From positions 1,550,001 to 1,614,000 of the forward strand of contig JANFOE010000193.1 of assembly GCA_025667525.1 (NCBI GenBank): DNA of 64,000 bases, in the 5' to 3' direction. Positions 47,684 to 64,000 of this stretch are shown here, in pieces. Source of the stretch: Glebionis coronaria. Its lineage: Eukaryota; Streptophyta; Magnoliopsida; Asterales; Asteraceae. The translations under genes and the position numbers were made by a program. The notes under the pieces are model-generated. The model did no database searches and was not told the DNA's origin. It saw nothing but the letters and a program-made list of their open reading frames with translations. The stretch's first letter is position 1, and every line of letters begins with the position of its first letter.

Positions 47684-49030
47684 AACTCAAATCAAGATGA
47701 GTACTTATTCAATGGTTGCATCACTAATGCGAACATTAGGATGAAGCAAGAAAAGATAGATATCATCGACACATGTAGAATTTAGCAATTAAAGGTAGTC
47801 TTTTCATTAATCACAAACAAGTCAAATTGTACCGTAACACATTACATGTCACTATGTCATACAATTCTCAGAACTCATCCTACCAACTGATGTCTCAGTT
47901 AAGTTAGGGAATTTTAAAAGATACCATAATGAATACTAATCTACAAGAGTCATTAGGTGTTCCACATGTCCCGGAAGATCCATCGGTCCCAATTCAGAAG
48001 AAGATTTCTTCAATTTATTTCTTGGACACTGGGCATCCTCGTTAGTGGACAATGGCCTAGGAACAACCCTTAACACAAACTAACAATCATTTAAAACCTT
48101 ATAATTCAATCATAGAACTTAACGACTTCTATTAACAATCTCATATTCCATACAAGTTAAATTTTTACTTTATTCAAGTCTCAACCAATTTTATACTCAA
48201 TTCGATATCCTACCTCATTTTCAATACTTACAACCTTATTCTTCGGCCTTGTAAAGGCAATATAAGTTTGATATGAATCAATACTTAATTTCCAATCCTA
48301 TATCTCTTACAACAACAATTATCAAATGAGTCACTAGCATGAAATGACTTGATCATTCAACTAGATTTCTCGGAAAGGTATTAGTGGCATGAGGCTTTTG
48401 GGTACTGGTTCCAATGACAGCCTCAAGTGCAACATTCACCCTTTCGATTTCAATTTAAGAATTGGATGACAACGAATCAGATGACATATTTCTAGGTGAT
48501 AACGTTTTGTCAAACTCCACTCTATAAGGAAAGATCGTCATGACATCGATATCAGTCTTAATCTCGCCAATTCTTCTTCAATATCACAATCAACTAATAT
48601 CTACATTTCTACGAATATCAACCATTTGTTGGGATCATAAATATCCACAACTTGGTTTAGATCTAGGATAGCTAGAATTCCTACGAGAATATCTTAGATT
48701 AATTTACTAGGGGATTTAGGGTTTCTTGTGACAATCGACGTCGTATAAATACCTCGTATAAATATCAAAATAATCATCAAACAATCATGTAATCAAATTA
48801 CATCATATATATATATATAATTCAAGTTATATATATATATATATATATTAAAATAACACTTCTCAGTCTGGCCTTGTCGGTAACTCGGGAATTCTTCGGC
48901 ACCGTTATAGTCAAAAGCTTTTTAGACATTTTAGAAAAATGTTTATAGTTAAATGATTTTGAAATGTTTTATTCAAAACCATAGTTTTAAAAATCTTTCG
49001 TTCTCTATAACGAGAGCTCTGGTACCAAAC
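47684..49030 (-). pseudogene. G1 internal region, 5' portion (gag region), degenerate
   Basis: The minus-strand leader and expected gag region. No open Gag remains: a short frame MSKKLLTITVPKNSRVTDK follows the PBS and then enters an AT microsatellite (48792-48849). Homologous to 56200-57716 of G0. PBS (+ strand GCTCTGGTACCA) at 49016-49027, three bases from the LTR. Nothing else is recognisable. Confidence 0.7.
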
Positions 49031-52000
49031 TGTAACACCCCCAAATTTATACAACTCAATACAGCGGAAGACTCGTTGGTGTTACGGGATAGCACATTAC
49101 TCACATCATAGACAACGCATAAAAATCGCGTCGTTTAATAATAAATCATTTCCATTCATAAATATCAAAGTAACATCGGTCCCAAGTCATTATATTTCAT
49201 ACAAAGTTTTACAAAGTATTTGAATGGAAAATATTGTTTAAGTGCGGGCCATGAATTCTTGTCGTCTTCCCGAGAATTACCTTCAAGTAACTGAGATAAA
49301 ACATGTTGAAAGAAAAGGTAAGCGATAACGCCAAGTGAATTCATAGAGTTTAGTAAAATCCATCAACATAATATCAATATAAAATATTACTGAAAATCAT
49401 TTTGTACAAATCTTTGTAATAGGCCATAAAATAGCCAAAGTCATTTTTATACAAATCCTTATCGAAAATCACAATATAGGCATTTGCCTTAAAAGTCATT
49501 ATACGAGCCAATGTCGTAAAAACATCATACAATATGTCTTAGGACGTTGTATGAAAGTAAAAACCGTTATATGAATATGGTTATGAAAACCAAAACACGA
49601 ACATAATATCAATAATATGACCCTGTATTGCTAGTCAGGCAATACATCGTAATTCGGTGCGTCTATTAGTATTTCGTTAATTTTGGATTATTATAAGTCG
49701 CATGACATTGTTACCTTACTAAACCAAAAACGGGTAGCTAACCCGATACTCAATTTGCCCATCTAAAGTAGCGTGTCGTCACAAAGGTAACGCTATGGAA
49801 ATCTTCTCATACATAAATTTGCTTACCAATCAATGTGGCACGAGGGGGATCAACCGTCAAGGCGCGAACTGGGGTGATCGTCCCCAAATAGTTCTATTAT
49901 ATGCACAAGCGTCTACCAAATCCCGGTAGTTCACAATTCATGCTAATGGGACTTTTAGTGACATAACCTAACTTTAATAATCCATTTAATTTCATCTATC
50001 GGGTCCTTTAATCATTTATCGGGTCATACAATCGGGTCATACAATCATTCGGGTCCAAAATCAATAAACAAACAATCGGGACAAATGGTGTCCTATTTTA
50101 TAAATACTAACATGTTATCTCCCTCGCGGGTTTATAAAACATTTATAAAAACATTTAAAAGAGTGCGAGGCTATGAACTCATGTTGATGTGGGAAGGCGG
50201 GTTATCGGCAATTTGGACGTACGGTACGTGCTTCAATCACGGAAACCTAGACAAATAATTCTCGTCTTAGACTCATGTCCAATGACTTCATAAAAATAAC
50301 AATTATGTATACGTATGACGATTTTATATATATGATGATCAAGTGGGTTTACATATCCTCATTTACTCATTTTTGTGTTATGTGTCGATAACTTTTATAC
50401 TAGTTTTCTCGTTTTACCTATTTACGTGTTTTAGGTCCAATAAGCCTATTATAAGTTATTTAACTTGTTTTAATCCCTTTTATACCTATATTATCAGTAT
50501 GTATACTTTCTATGTTGGGCCCAAATGGGTTAAGCCCAATAAGTTCTTTTTACAAGTTTTTATCTTATTTAGTCCAATTATTAGTCCAATATGCTTAATT
50601 AGCTCGTAAATGTCCATATTTCTTATAGTTCGGGTTTTATCGGTTTTTACTTGTATTAGATACTTATATATCAGTATATGACTTTTATAAACTTTACATT
50701 AGACGGGTTTGGTCGTCTAAGTTTTATTTGGCGAAAAACGTTAATTTTACGGCGATAGCCGAAAAAGTCGTAAAAAATCAAGTTTATAGTTTTTATTACT
50801 TATAAATATTATTTCACCACCATTTATATAATTTATCTATTTAATTAACCTTTTATATATTTATATAAATAAGTTTTATAAGTTAGTGGGTTTTTATTTT
50901 ACATTTTATACATTAAAATGTGAGTGCTTATATAATAATAATAAACATTAATTCCAAAAATCTGATTTTTATCTTCATGTTCACCATTTTTACCATATCT
51001 TGAGTTCTATAATGAACTAGAAGCTCATTTTTGGGTGACATGTTCTTCATATTATGTGCTACATTTAACTTAGAGATAGCTACTGCCCATTTTGAGTTCA
51101 TCTTGCCTTAACAGTCCCTACAAAACTGCTTATTCAGATTAGACCACCTAACTTGTTTTGATCATATCTCACTCATTATTTTGATTCCATTGCATGGCCA
51201 ACTCTCACATGTGTATAAGACCCATAGCTTACTGTAAATGGATTCTACTTCATCAGTTTATCAGTTCATAACATGTTTCTTTACTGTTTTATACAGCCAT
51301 GTAAATTAAGCAAGATTTTAGCCTTGTTCTTTATAGTTTTTCACCTTTTTAATCATATTTATCAACACCAAATCCCCACACAACATTTTTATCATCATAT
51401 AATCATCATATACATATACAATAGGAAATAAAATACATGTTTACATAATCAAAATAACAAGAAGATGAGGAGGACAATCTTTATACCACCAAGTTGATGT
51501 TGGTTGTGATCAAAACATGGAATTTCATGGAGAAAATTGTGATGCACCAAGACCATCTTCAAGACCACCATTCTTCATAGACACCTTGTGGAAAATCAGC
51601 CCTACTACTCCATGAAAACTCCTCCTTGGTTGTTAAAACTTGCACCAATCTATAGGGCTTTCAAAAGGGCATCATCATATATGTAAATAACATATGATTT
51701 CATGGTTAAATTTGATCAAATGAGGGTTGTTCTTGATGAATATGGGACGAATTTAGAGAGAGAGGAGAGTGTTTATGGTGGTTTGCATGTGAAAATGGAA
51801 GGAAATGGTAATGTCTAGTGGTTTTGTTAGTTTAGTGGGAAGAGAAGCTTCAAAATGAAGCTAAGTTACAAGTGTAACTTAGTTTAGTGTAAGGATGCCA
51901 CATCTTTTGATGTGGTGTCCCTAATTAGTGGGGTGGGATAAACTAGTTTTGTCCCATCCCGCTAATTTACGGGTATTCCTTGATTCTAGTTTCCTCGATT

Positions 52001-52463
52001 TGCGTGCTCTCGGGTCGTTTTACGAAAAACGTTATTATAAATTATGAATCAACGACACAAAACGAATCTAATAAAAATTGTCTCATCAAAAACGGAGTTC
52101 GAAAACGTAAATACGTAATCCTAAGGTTTCCGGTTTAGTCGTAAAGGACATTAAAATAAAATCGTAAGTCCTAAACTCTTCTCGTAAATTTGTGAGTTTA
52201 TGAACCAACACAAATTTAAAATCTCAAAATAATATTCACAGACAAATTTATTTTCTGAAATGTCGGATTGTCACCAAAGACGGTGTATGTAAACGTAAGC
52301 ACGTAACGTTGAATCCTCCGGTTTAGACGTAGTCGATGCTACTTCAAGACGTAAATCCAAATTACTTCACAAAAATAAGTGAGTTCATATTGTAACATTA
52401 AAATAATGTTTTCAAATAAATATTGAGAATAAATTATCAACCATGAATTGACGGATTGTCACA
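49031..52463 (-). repeat. G1 5' LTR (minus sense)
   Basis: 3,433 bp, followed by TGTAT at 52464-52468 (TSD). Nearly identical to 33013-36444. The donor-like site of the candidate LTR intron is changed from GT to AT on the minus strand here (+ strand AC to AT at 50181-50182). Confidence 0.95.
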
Positions 52464-52468
52464 TGTAT

Positions 52469-53062
52469 ATCTTATTATTAATGAATCAACAAATATACAT
52501 GACTTGCCCGGTTGTTTGTGGAACAACAACCGGGCGATGAATGACAAACTAAATTTCCATGTTCATAGCTAGCTAAGCTTATGCAACCATAGGAGGATGA
52601 AACCCCTATCCACTAAAGTGTTACATGTGTGTTTTCTGTGGTGGGAATCATTGACTATTCTATAACAAGGACCACATATATATAGTGGGGTGTGAAGCTT
52701 CCTTGAGAAGCTTTAACCAAAATACAAGTAACCAACTTGTAGTCTTCCACTAATGCTTTAGACAAACACTTCAAACACTTCTTCAGGTCTTCTAACATCT
52801 TCATGTCTTGTAAAGAAGTAATAGTCTCAAGGAGTTAGTAAGTTGTTATGTCATCACTTACTAACTCCATCATCCTTGATTCTTTGCACACTTACTGAGA
52901 TCCGCCTCAGCTAATGACGAGCCTATCTCGTAGACTCTAAAGAACTCTAAAGAATGACACACTGAACTTATAACATACGAAGTTCAGTGACTAACACTAC
53001 TTAGGATACTTTACATCCAAATCATGTGCAAGGGACAAATCAGGCACTGAATTGGCCCAACA
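52469..53062 (-). repeat. L 5' LTR, second fragment
   Basis: 594 bp continuing from 33012, ending TTGGCCCAACA. The following AGAAC (53063-53067) is the L target duplication. Confidence 0.92.
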
Positions 53063-57716
<4,654 letters not shown>

Positions 57717-57722
57717 AATAAT

Positions 57723-59026
57723 TGTGAAAACACTTATCCTTTTACCACTTATTTCAATAATAACAAGACCAAAACGTGTATTTTATGTCGTAAAAGTCGG
57801 AATTATACGTGGTTTGTGTTTTTATTGTGTTTCAGGATAAAAATGTGAAAAAGGAAGAAAATACGGGCTATCACGGGCTTTTATCGAAGAAAAAGACAAA
57901 AGACGAAGTCAAAAGATCAAGAGTGTAAAAAGAACGGTAGTCCAAGGCCTATTCTGAAGATTTATCGAAGAAAAAAAGTCTAAAGACGGAAGTTTATTGA
58001 AGTCGAAGAACTCAAGTCTAATAGAAGAAGAAAATTATAAGAAAAGTTCAATTTATATCGACAAATCCCGAGACGACGTTGAGAAAGACAAAGAATTTAA
58101 ATCGAGTCGAGACGAGAAGAAAGAAAGAAGGAAGCAACACATGCACTCCCCACCTCCTATATATACCCTCCTAATGACACATTAGGACGGTGTTAGTTAA
58201 TTAGTTTTTAGTCACTTTTCATTTTTCTAGTTTTTAGAGAGAGAAAGTGTTTAACTTTCTCTCACTAAAGTTTCATCTTTTCTTTCTTTCATGTTTAAGG
58301 TTTAATTCAATCTTGTATTTTTGAATCTTTAATCTACAAGTTCAAGTTAAGCTTTTTAGCTTTAATCTTATTCTACCTTTCTTGATTTTTACTTATATTT
58401 GATTCGAAATCATCTTTGATTTTGTTTAATCTTGATGTATGATTGATAAAAAGTTTATCTTTCTGTTTATATCTAAGTTTTATACGGATTAAGCTTTGAG
58501 CTTATCATGCTTATTGGCTTATTTTGTATTTAGCTTATTTACTTTTCATTTTTCTGAAAAGTTTCATCTTTTATGGTTTGATTTAAAAAGTTAGCTTATT
58601 TAAAGTTTAAAAAGTTCTTATTTGTGCTTATTAGTTCTTTTCGTTATAAATTTGGTTAAGTTTTAGTTTGAGCTTATAAAAAATAGCTTATTAATTTGGC
58701 TTATTGCAAAATACATACCATCGGAAAAGGGTTTCCCCTTTTCCGACCATACATTCCGATTAGGGCTTTATATTCCGATCAGCTCCGCTATTATTCCGAT
58801 CACAAGGTATCGGAAAAGGGTTTGTTATTCCGACAGATATTCCGATTGGGATTCCGACGGGGGAGGGGGGGGTTTATTTTGATATTCCGGTAGCTTTGGA
58901 TTTACAGTATTCCAATCATTTTCCTTTTTATATGTGATACCAGTGAATGTGCCGTACGATGCTAAGTTATTGTCTCAAGAGTTGTTCAGTATGAGCATCT
59001 CTCTTAAGTTGTGCCTCACTTGTGGA
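57723..59026 (+). mobile_element. H: LTR/leader-like fragment of an unidentified element
   Basis: Starts TGTGAAAACAC directly where G0 breaks off and is itself interrupted by K at 59027. It has a TATA-like run (58158-58166), then CT-rich leader-like DNA (58200-58330), a long T-rich stretch, a perfect 11-bp inverted repeat (TCGGAAAAGGG, 58721-58731 and 58736-58746) and a cluster of ATTCCGA words (58740-58910). No PBS or coding is visible, so the superfamily is unknown. Orientation is inferred from the TATA and leader. Confidence 0.5.
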
Positions 59027-61807
59027 TGTGATATCCCGAGCCCAACGTCTTTTATTTAATCCTATTTTACGAATATTTTTGAAATTTTTAAGAAATTTTG
59101 TTTGCTATATATTTGACGGTTTAAGTTGAAACCAACGTTTAAGGTCGTAATTTTAACGTTTGACGATTTAAGAAGAACCGATGACGACTACGATACCGAC
59201 GGATGCCCAAAATTTACCTTTTATTATCGATTGATCGATATTTGAGTCTTTCGAGATTTTATTTTTATTACGTGTTAAGGCGAGTCGAAACCCTATGAAT
59301 ATTCATTTTGTGTGCGTTTTAACCTTTGGAAAGTAATTTTTACAAATCCCGACATCCCGTAAAATTTCAAAACCAACTACTAGACAATTCCCGCTATTAA
59401 GTAGTGTCGTTTACAAAGGAGGCCAAAAGAAAACCAAAATGACCAAACAAGTCCCCCTAACTTTACAAAAGGAAGAGAATTAAAACACACAAACAAACAC
59501 ACCCCAAAAATCTTCTCCTCCTTCTTCCTTTCTCTCCCATGGCCGTCAGCCATCATCACCACCGCCACCATACTCCATTTTTTTTTCTTGTTTTGATTAA
59601 AACCAATTAAAGACCACCTTTCCTAATTACTTTGTAATTGTTTTTCCAAGGTTTAATTCAACATGCATAAACATGATTTTCCAAAAATTTATAATTTTTC
59701 AAAAATGGATTTTGATCCAATTAAATGGTACACATGTTTAATTCATGTGTTTATAATGTTGAATCATCAATTAAACGAGTAGAGGGCTGTTTTTCTTGGG
59801 TGTTTTGGCTACACCAAACCGACGGCCAAAGTGGGTTTGGTTGTGGTTTGATGAGTTTGATGTTTTGTGTTGTGGGTTTGTATGTAGGATGTTGTTTTTG
59901 GTGTTTTAAATGGATAGAACCAATTGCATGTATGATTTAGGCTTTGGGTTTTAGTGAGAATTCGATTTTCATAGTGTTAGAGGCTGTTTGGATGATTGGG
60001 AATGGGTATAAGTGGTTAGAATAGGTCTAGGTAATGGTGGAATGGATTGAAAACAAGTAGAAAGGTGATTTTGAATGAGTCGTTTTCAAACAGATTGTTT
60101 AGGGCTATTTTCGTGGTTTTAATTTTTGGTCCAGGTTGTGATTGTAGGATATAGTTGTAGTGGTCGTCGAGACGCTCGTTTCGGTATAAGATAGAGCTTT
60201 TAACTCCAAACGACTCAAAAGTTATGATATTTTGAAAGATTCGTGTACCGGGAGATGCGTATCGACACAATACGAAATTGTTGTCGATATTGGGTCAAAT
60301 CTCGGGGACTATAAGTTGAGTTTCAAAAATGGTCAAGGGCTGTTCTCAGGCCCTAAACTTAGAATTTTGAGTCTATTTTCATAATCAAGAGTCGGATTTA
60401 CAAATGGTATTGGTTAAGATGGTCAAAATGATCTTACAAGTCGAGTGTGCAAAACTGTCCGAATTTTGTACTTCAAATATGTGTCGGACAGAAGGTCTTA
60501 GAAGTGAAAACCTTTTATGAAATTTGGTATGGGGTTTCTACAGATTATAAGTTATTTTTACAAATTTTCTCAGATTTTTAGGAGTGGTCTAAGTGGGATA
60601 AAACAGCCCGTGCATTTGGTATGTACCGGCAGAATTGTAAAATGTGTAATAGTTTTAATGAAGTATAAAAATGGTTCGTGTCTAGTAAATATCACTTGTT
60701 TGATTTTGGCGTGAGTTTTCATAAGCATTAAGTGTTTCAATTTGCGTGTGTTTAGTACAATTATGTACACGGAGTTTTGATTTGGTTTTCGTACCTTGAA
60801 TTTAGGTCAAGTGGTAGACTTTTCCGGGCATCCACGTTGTCGGTGACATTTCTCGTTACATCTTCGCTAGAACTAATACTACTACGCAAGGTGAGTCTAT
60901 AGCCTCGCTCTTTACTTATTTCAAATGTTTTTACCCGCGAGGGGGATACATGCTATTTAAATGAAAATGAACATAAGTCATGAATGATTGTTGGACCCGA
61001 ATGTTGCCTTGAATTGTGTTGAGTACCTAGTTGCAAAAGGCCCTAAATTCATGAACTATTAACTATTGTCTTGCCCTTGTGTGGGTTGGAAATAGCCGCT
61101 TATACAAAGTGATAGTACTATGGGGTTGACGACCCTATCCGAGACGAGGGCTAGTACGTTGGGTACCCCCTGCGGACGGATAATTTGTTATAAGAGATAA
61201 GGTATAATTGCAACTGATGCCTTTAGTAGGGGCACTGGTTTCATCTGAATCACGCTGGTAATTATTACACGGGTGGTTGAGTTAACGGATTAGTGTCATG
61301 AGCTTAAACACAATTGTCATAACCTTAAATATAGATTGTTTGCGCGACAATGCTATTGAATGATCATGATTGGTTTTTAATACTTATGTTCAACTTATGA
61401 TTTGATAAACCTATAGATTCGCTCAACCTTTGTGTTGACTGTTTTAAGCATGTGTTTCAGGTAACCAAGATTGATAGCAGCGGAGCATGCGAGGATGGAA
61501 GTTGTTGTGGCTTGGCGGTCTACTTGTTTTTCCACCCTTATTTAACTTAAAACTCTTTTATTATTCTGTCATGTGAGCAAAAATATACTTTTGGGTTGAG
61601 ATTCAGTGGGGACCTAACGCAAACTCTGTTTAGTATTATCTTGGGATTTGGAAAACTGTAGACTTGTATGATTTTAATAATGTTTAAATTTATGTTTAAA
61701 CTTTTACGTCTCTTTGAGTCGTTTAATATAGCTTATGTGTGATGATAACTACGTAGCACCCAAATGTTGTAGTTCCGCTGCGCATAGCATTTGTTGGGGG
61801 TGTTATA
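59027..61807 (+). repeat. K 5' LTR (2.8 kb, Gypsy)
   Basis: Begins TGTGATATCCCGAGCCC and ends GGGGGTGTTATA (probably TTACA with a C to T change) just before a PBS. It shares segments with the G0/G1 LTRs read on their minus strand: CCGCGAGGG near 60945, GGACCCGAATG near 60991, ATAGTACTAT near 61105. K therefore belongs to the same broad Gypsy group but in + orientation. Its partner LTR is outside the window, so LTR status rests on the PBS and homology. The open frame at 59725-59940 is not supported. Confidence 0.8.
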
Positions 61808-61810
61808 GAT

Positions 61811-61824
61811 TGGTAATCAGAGCC
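61811..61824 (+). other. K primer-binding site
   Basis: TGGTAATCAGAGCC, three bases after the LTR end. A Met-tRNA-type site with one A inserted relative to TGGTATCAGAGC. Confidence 0.75.
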
Positions 61825-64000
61825 ATGAGTAATAGAGAACTAGGTCATTTTGAAAAATCCTAAACTATAACTTTTGGTGTCGTAAGAAATTGTCCAAGCA
61901 CACAACTATCCTGCATGGCTCCGGTAAGATTTCTTTAGCATTGCTTTATATTTTAGATGTATCCCTCAAAACTGACATAAATTCTCTAGTATTTAGTAAG
62001 TAAATATTATGATATATATTGAGATATATTGTTGTGTACGTTGAGTACTTATTATCGTAATTTACAAATTCTCGTAAGATTATCTTATATGTTGCATGTA
62101 TTTGGCATAACGGGCTACATTGCATTAAATGGCAACACCGCGTTGTAATCCTACGTGTATGTAGGAATGGTTGTATGTATAAGTATGTATATACTATGGT
62201 ATTTAAAGGCATTGCACGCGAAGCAATGGTCCTTGGGTAATTATCGTACATTAAAATGCGGTTTTGTTGAGAATTCGGCCTTACCGCTAATTATCAATCT
62301 TGATAATTAATTTATTGTTCGGATAACCGAATATGAACCTCGTTTGATACTCTAGATACGTAAATAACGCTTCGTAACATATTGTATACTGACTAGATTG
62401 ATCTCAATTGTCGTTATCGCACCGTGATGTGTCATTTTGGACATTTTCTTTTCAAACGTAATTTACTTACGTATTACTTTATTTTCCTTTATTCCTTATG
62501 GGTTTGATATGTTAATTGGCGTAACTATAATATAGACGAAGTATAATCAACGATGCGTACATCGTAGCAACGAATCACATGTGTGTGTTATAAAGCGTGG
62601 TTGAGGCGTGTTGCCATTTAATCGTTGTTTACTATTCTACTTGAATTTTAAAGATGTGTTTTAAAATAGACTAGCGTTGTGATCAATCGCGATAACTTGG
62701 AATTTTGTTGGTTTTTGTGTTAATTTTGTGGAGTACAATTTCGAGACTCATCCGAGGCCGATAACAACATTTAGTTGACATACGTATTCTCGCTTCGTTT
62801 ATTTCAATTTTATCCTTGTTGTCTTATTATATTAAATTTGATAGTATACATGACGAGGTCCGGCATTTGTGTGAGTTAAATAAGCATTAAACTTTGTTGA
62901 TCGAATGATTTAAAAATAAAGTGTTTTACATATTAAATAAATGTTTTACATATTAAATAAATGGTGAATGAAACTTTTGGATAAAAATGACCTATGGTGT
63001 GTCTTATCACAAGTAGAATTTTCATAGAGAATAAATGGATAAAGTGGAATTATTTTTCTTTTAACTTTGGTTGGTAGATCATAATAAGTAATTATTATTA
63101 CTCGTAAAATCCTTGTTTTTATATATTAATAATTTGATACTAGAAGCTAGTGATGGATTTGTTAAGAATTTGTTTAATATAATTTGAAAAAGGAGTTTAT
63201 AATAAAATTTACGATATGACTGTTGAGTATATGTAACTTTGGATTTAGTATGAATTAAATTTTCGGGTCAATGTAGGAAACTTTTGGCGTATCTTGTAAT
63301 ATAAAACATGAGTAGAAGAATTGGTCATGTATTTTGGAGCTAAGAACTTTGTAAAATTGGTTTTATTTTAAACATAAGGTTATGTTTACGTATGCATTGG
63401 TGTAAACTAGAACACGTTACTTGTTGTAGTGAATAAACTGGGATAAAATCGGAATATACACTATAAGTGACAAATTCTAACGCTTGAAATAAATTTTTAA
63501 ACATTGATGGAACGTCATTGGAAATCATTGTTTATTTAATTGTCATTATAGAGAATCACTATGCATAATTCGATAATGCTTGTTTAAAATCGTTTGAAAA
63601 ATCTTTTGTTTTATTCCGCTGCGAGATGTGTTAATGTTAAAAACCGTTTGATAATGGGCTAAGGATTAAAGGTTGAATTTTCTACATTTTAGAATTACTG
63701 AAATAAGCATTTCTGATTAATTATTATACTATTATATTATTATTATTTTTGAGATTCAAGTCTCGACTAAAATCAGTAATTTATCCGAGATAATACTACG
63801 TGAAACGTCTTTGACGCCTGACTCGAGTCGCGTGAATGAAATATAGCATACAAATTCTAAGGAAGACATGTGTATAATAAAAAGTCAAGGTTAATTTTAA
63901 GAGTCAGTTGGACTAATTTGAGTTGCGTTGGTTACTTGTATATATGTGATAAGGTAAGTCATAATAATAATAACGTAAAACTTTGAAAATTCTTACTATG
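61825..64000 (+). other. K internal region, start only, no recognisable gene
   Basis: An ATG at 61915 reads three codons (ATGGCTCCG) and meets GTAAGATTT, then stops at once. The next 2 kb is AT-rich with no frame I recognise in any direction. It could be a long intron, a decayed gag, or a further insertion whose ends I cannot see. Confidence 0.45.

Larger units (their letters stand above)
33013..52463 (-). mobile_element. G1: minus-strand Gypsy (chromovirus-like) element with 3.4-kb LTRs, host of E2
   Basis: LTRs are 33013-36444 (3,432 bp) and 49031-52463 (3,433 bp), nine differences in the first 660 bp. TSD TGTAT. The PBS is on the minus strand at 49016-49027 and the purine tract is beside 36445. 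Without E2 the internal part is only about 5.3 kb and contains fragments of integrase and RT, all frameshifted, so G1 is not functional. LTR length, PBS type and integrase wording suggest a Tekay/Del-like chromovirus, which is an inference. It inserted into the 5' LTR of L. Confidence 0.95.
28675..53062 (-). mobile_element. L: non-coding minus-strand LTR element (LARD-like), split by G1
   Basis: LTR copies are 28675-29385 (711 bp) and 32897-33012 plus 52469-53062 (710 bp once G1 is removed). Each begins TGATGG and ends CCCAACA on the + strand. I count about 33 substitutions between them (about 4.6%). AGAAC at 28670-28674 and 53063-53067 is the target duplication. The minus-strand PPT is at 29386 and the PBS at 32883-32894. 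The 3.5-kb internal region has no gag or pol, so L must have been moved by another element's proteins. Confidence 0.93.

Overview
The window is plant nuclear DNA made almost entirely of nested LTR retrotransposons. I found no host protein gene, rRNA or tRNA gene. The Gag, Pol and extra 3' ORF families look like those I know from Asteraceae genomes, especially the Tanacetum/Artemisia/Chrysanthemum group. That placement is family recognition, not a search.

Layout. (1) E0, 1-2694 and 22828-24235, is an old Copia-type element on the + strand, of which only the extra 3' ORF and its tail are present. (2) E1, 2695-22827, is a complete 20.1-kb Copia element inside the extra ORF of E0 (321-bp LTRs, TSD GCTGC). 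Its order is leader with minisatellite, gag, PR-IN-RT-RH, a second leader with a related minisatellite, extra ORF, long 3' tail. (3) N1, 17342-20100, is a non-coding LTR element inserted in the extra ORF of E1, with a truncated 3' LTR. (4) G0, 24236-57716, is a decayed minus-strand Gypsy element whose 5' LTR is missing. (5) L, 28675-53062 (TSD AGAAC), is a non-coding minus-strand element inside G0. (6) G1, 33013-52463 (TSD TGTAT, about 3.43-kb LTRs), is a minus-strand Gypsy element inside one LTR of L. (7) E2, 40431-47683 (TSD AACTC, 497-bp LTRs), is a + strand Copia element inside G1 that has lost RT and RNase H and carries an extra-ORF fragment in their place. (8) H, 57723-59026, is an unassigned LTR/leader-like piece, broken by (9) K, from 59027 to beyond the window, a + strand Gypsy element with a 2.8-kb 5' LTR.

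The nest is five deep (E0 > G0 > L > G1 > E2). LTR-pair differences counted by eye fall in the expected order: L about 33/710, G1 about 9 in the first 660 bp, E2 2/497. E1 has 3/321.

The most interesting signals are structural. Two related minisatellites each sit between a splice-donor-like site and the start codon of one E1 ORF. A short word, CGCTGAYA, recurs in LTRs, non-coding DNA and protein-coding linkers of E2 and N1. Candidate introns lie inside the Gypsy LTRs. The extra 3' ORFs have no known function. No element here encodes a visibly complete protein set, so any further movement would need proteins supplied by other copies.
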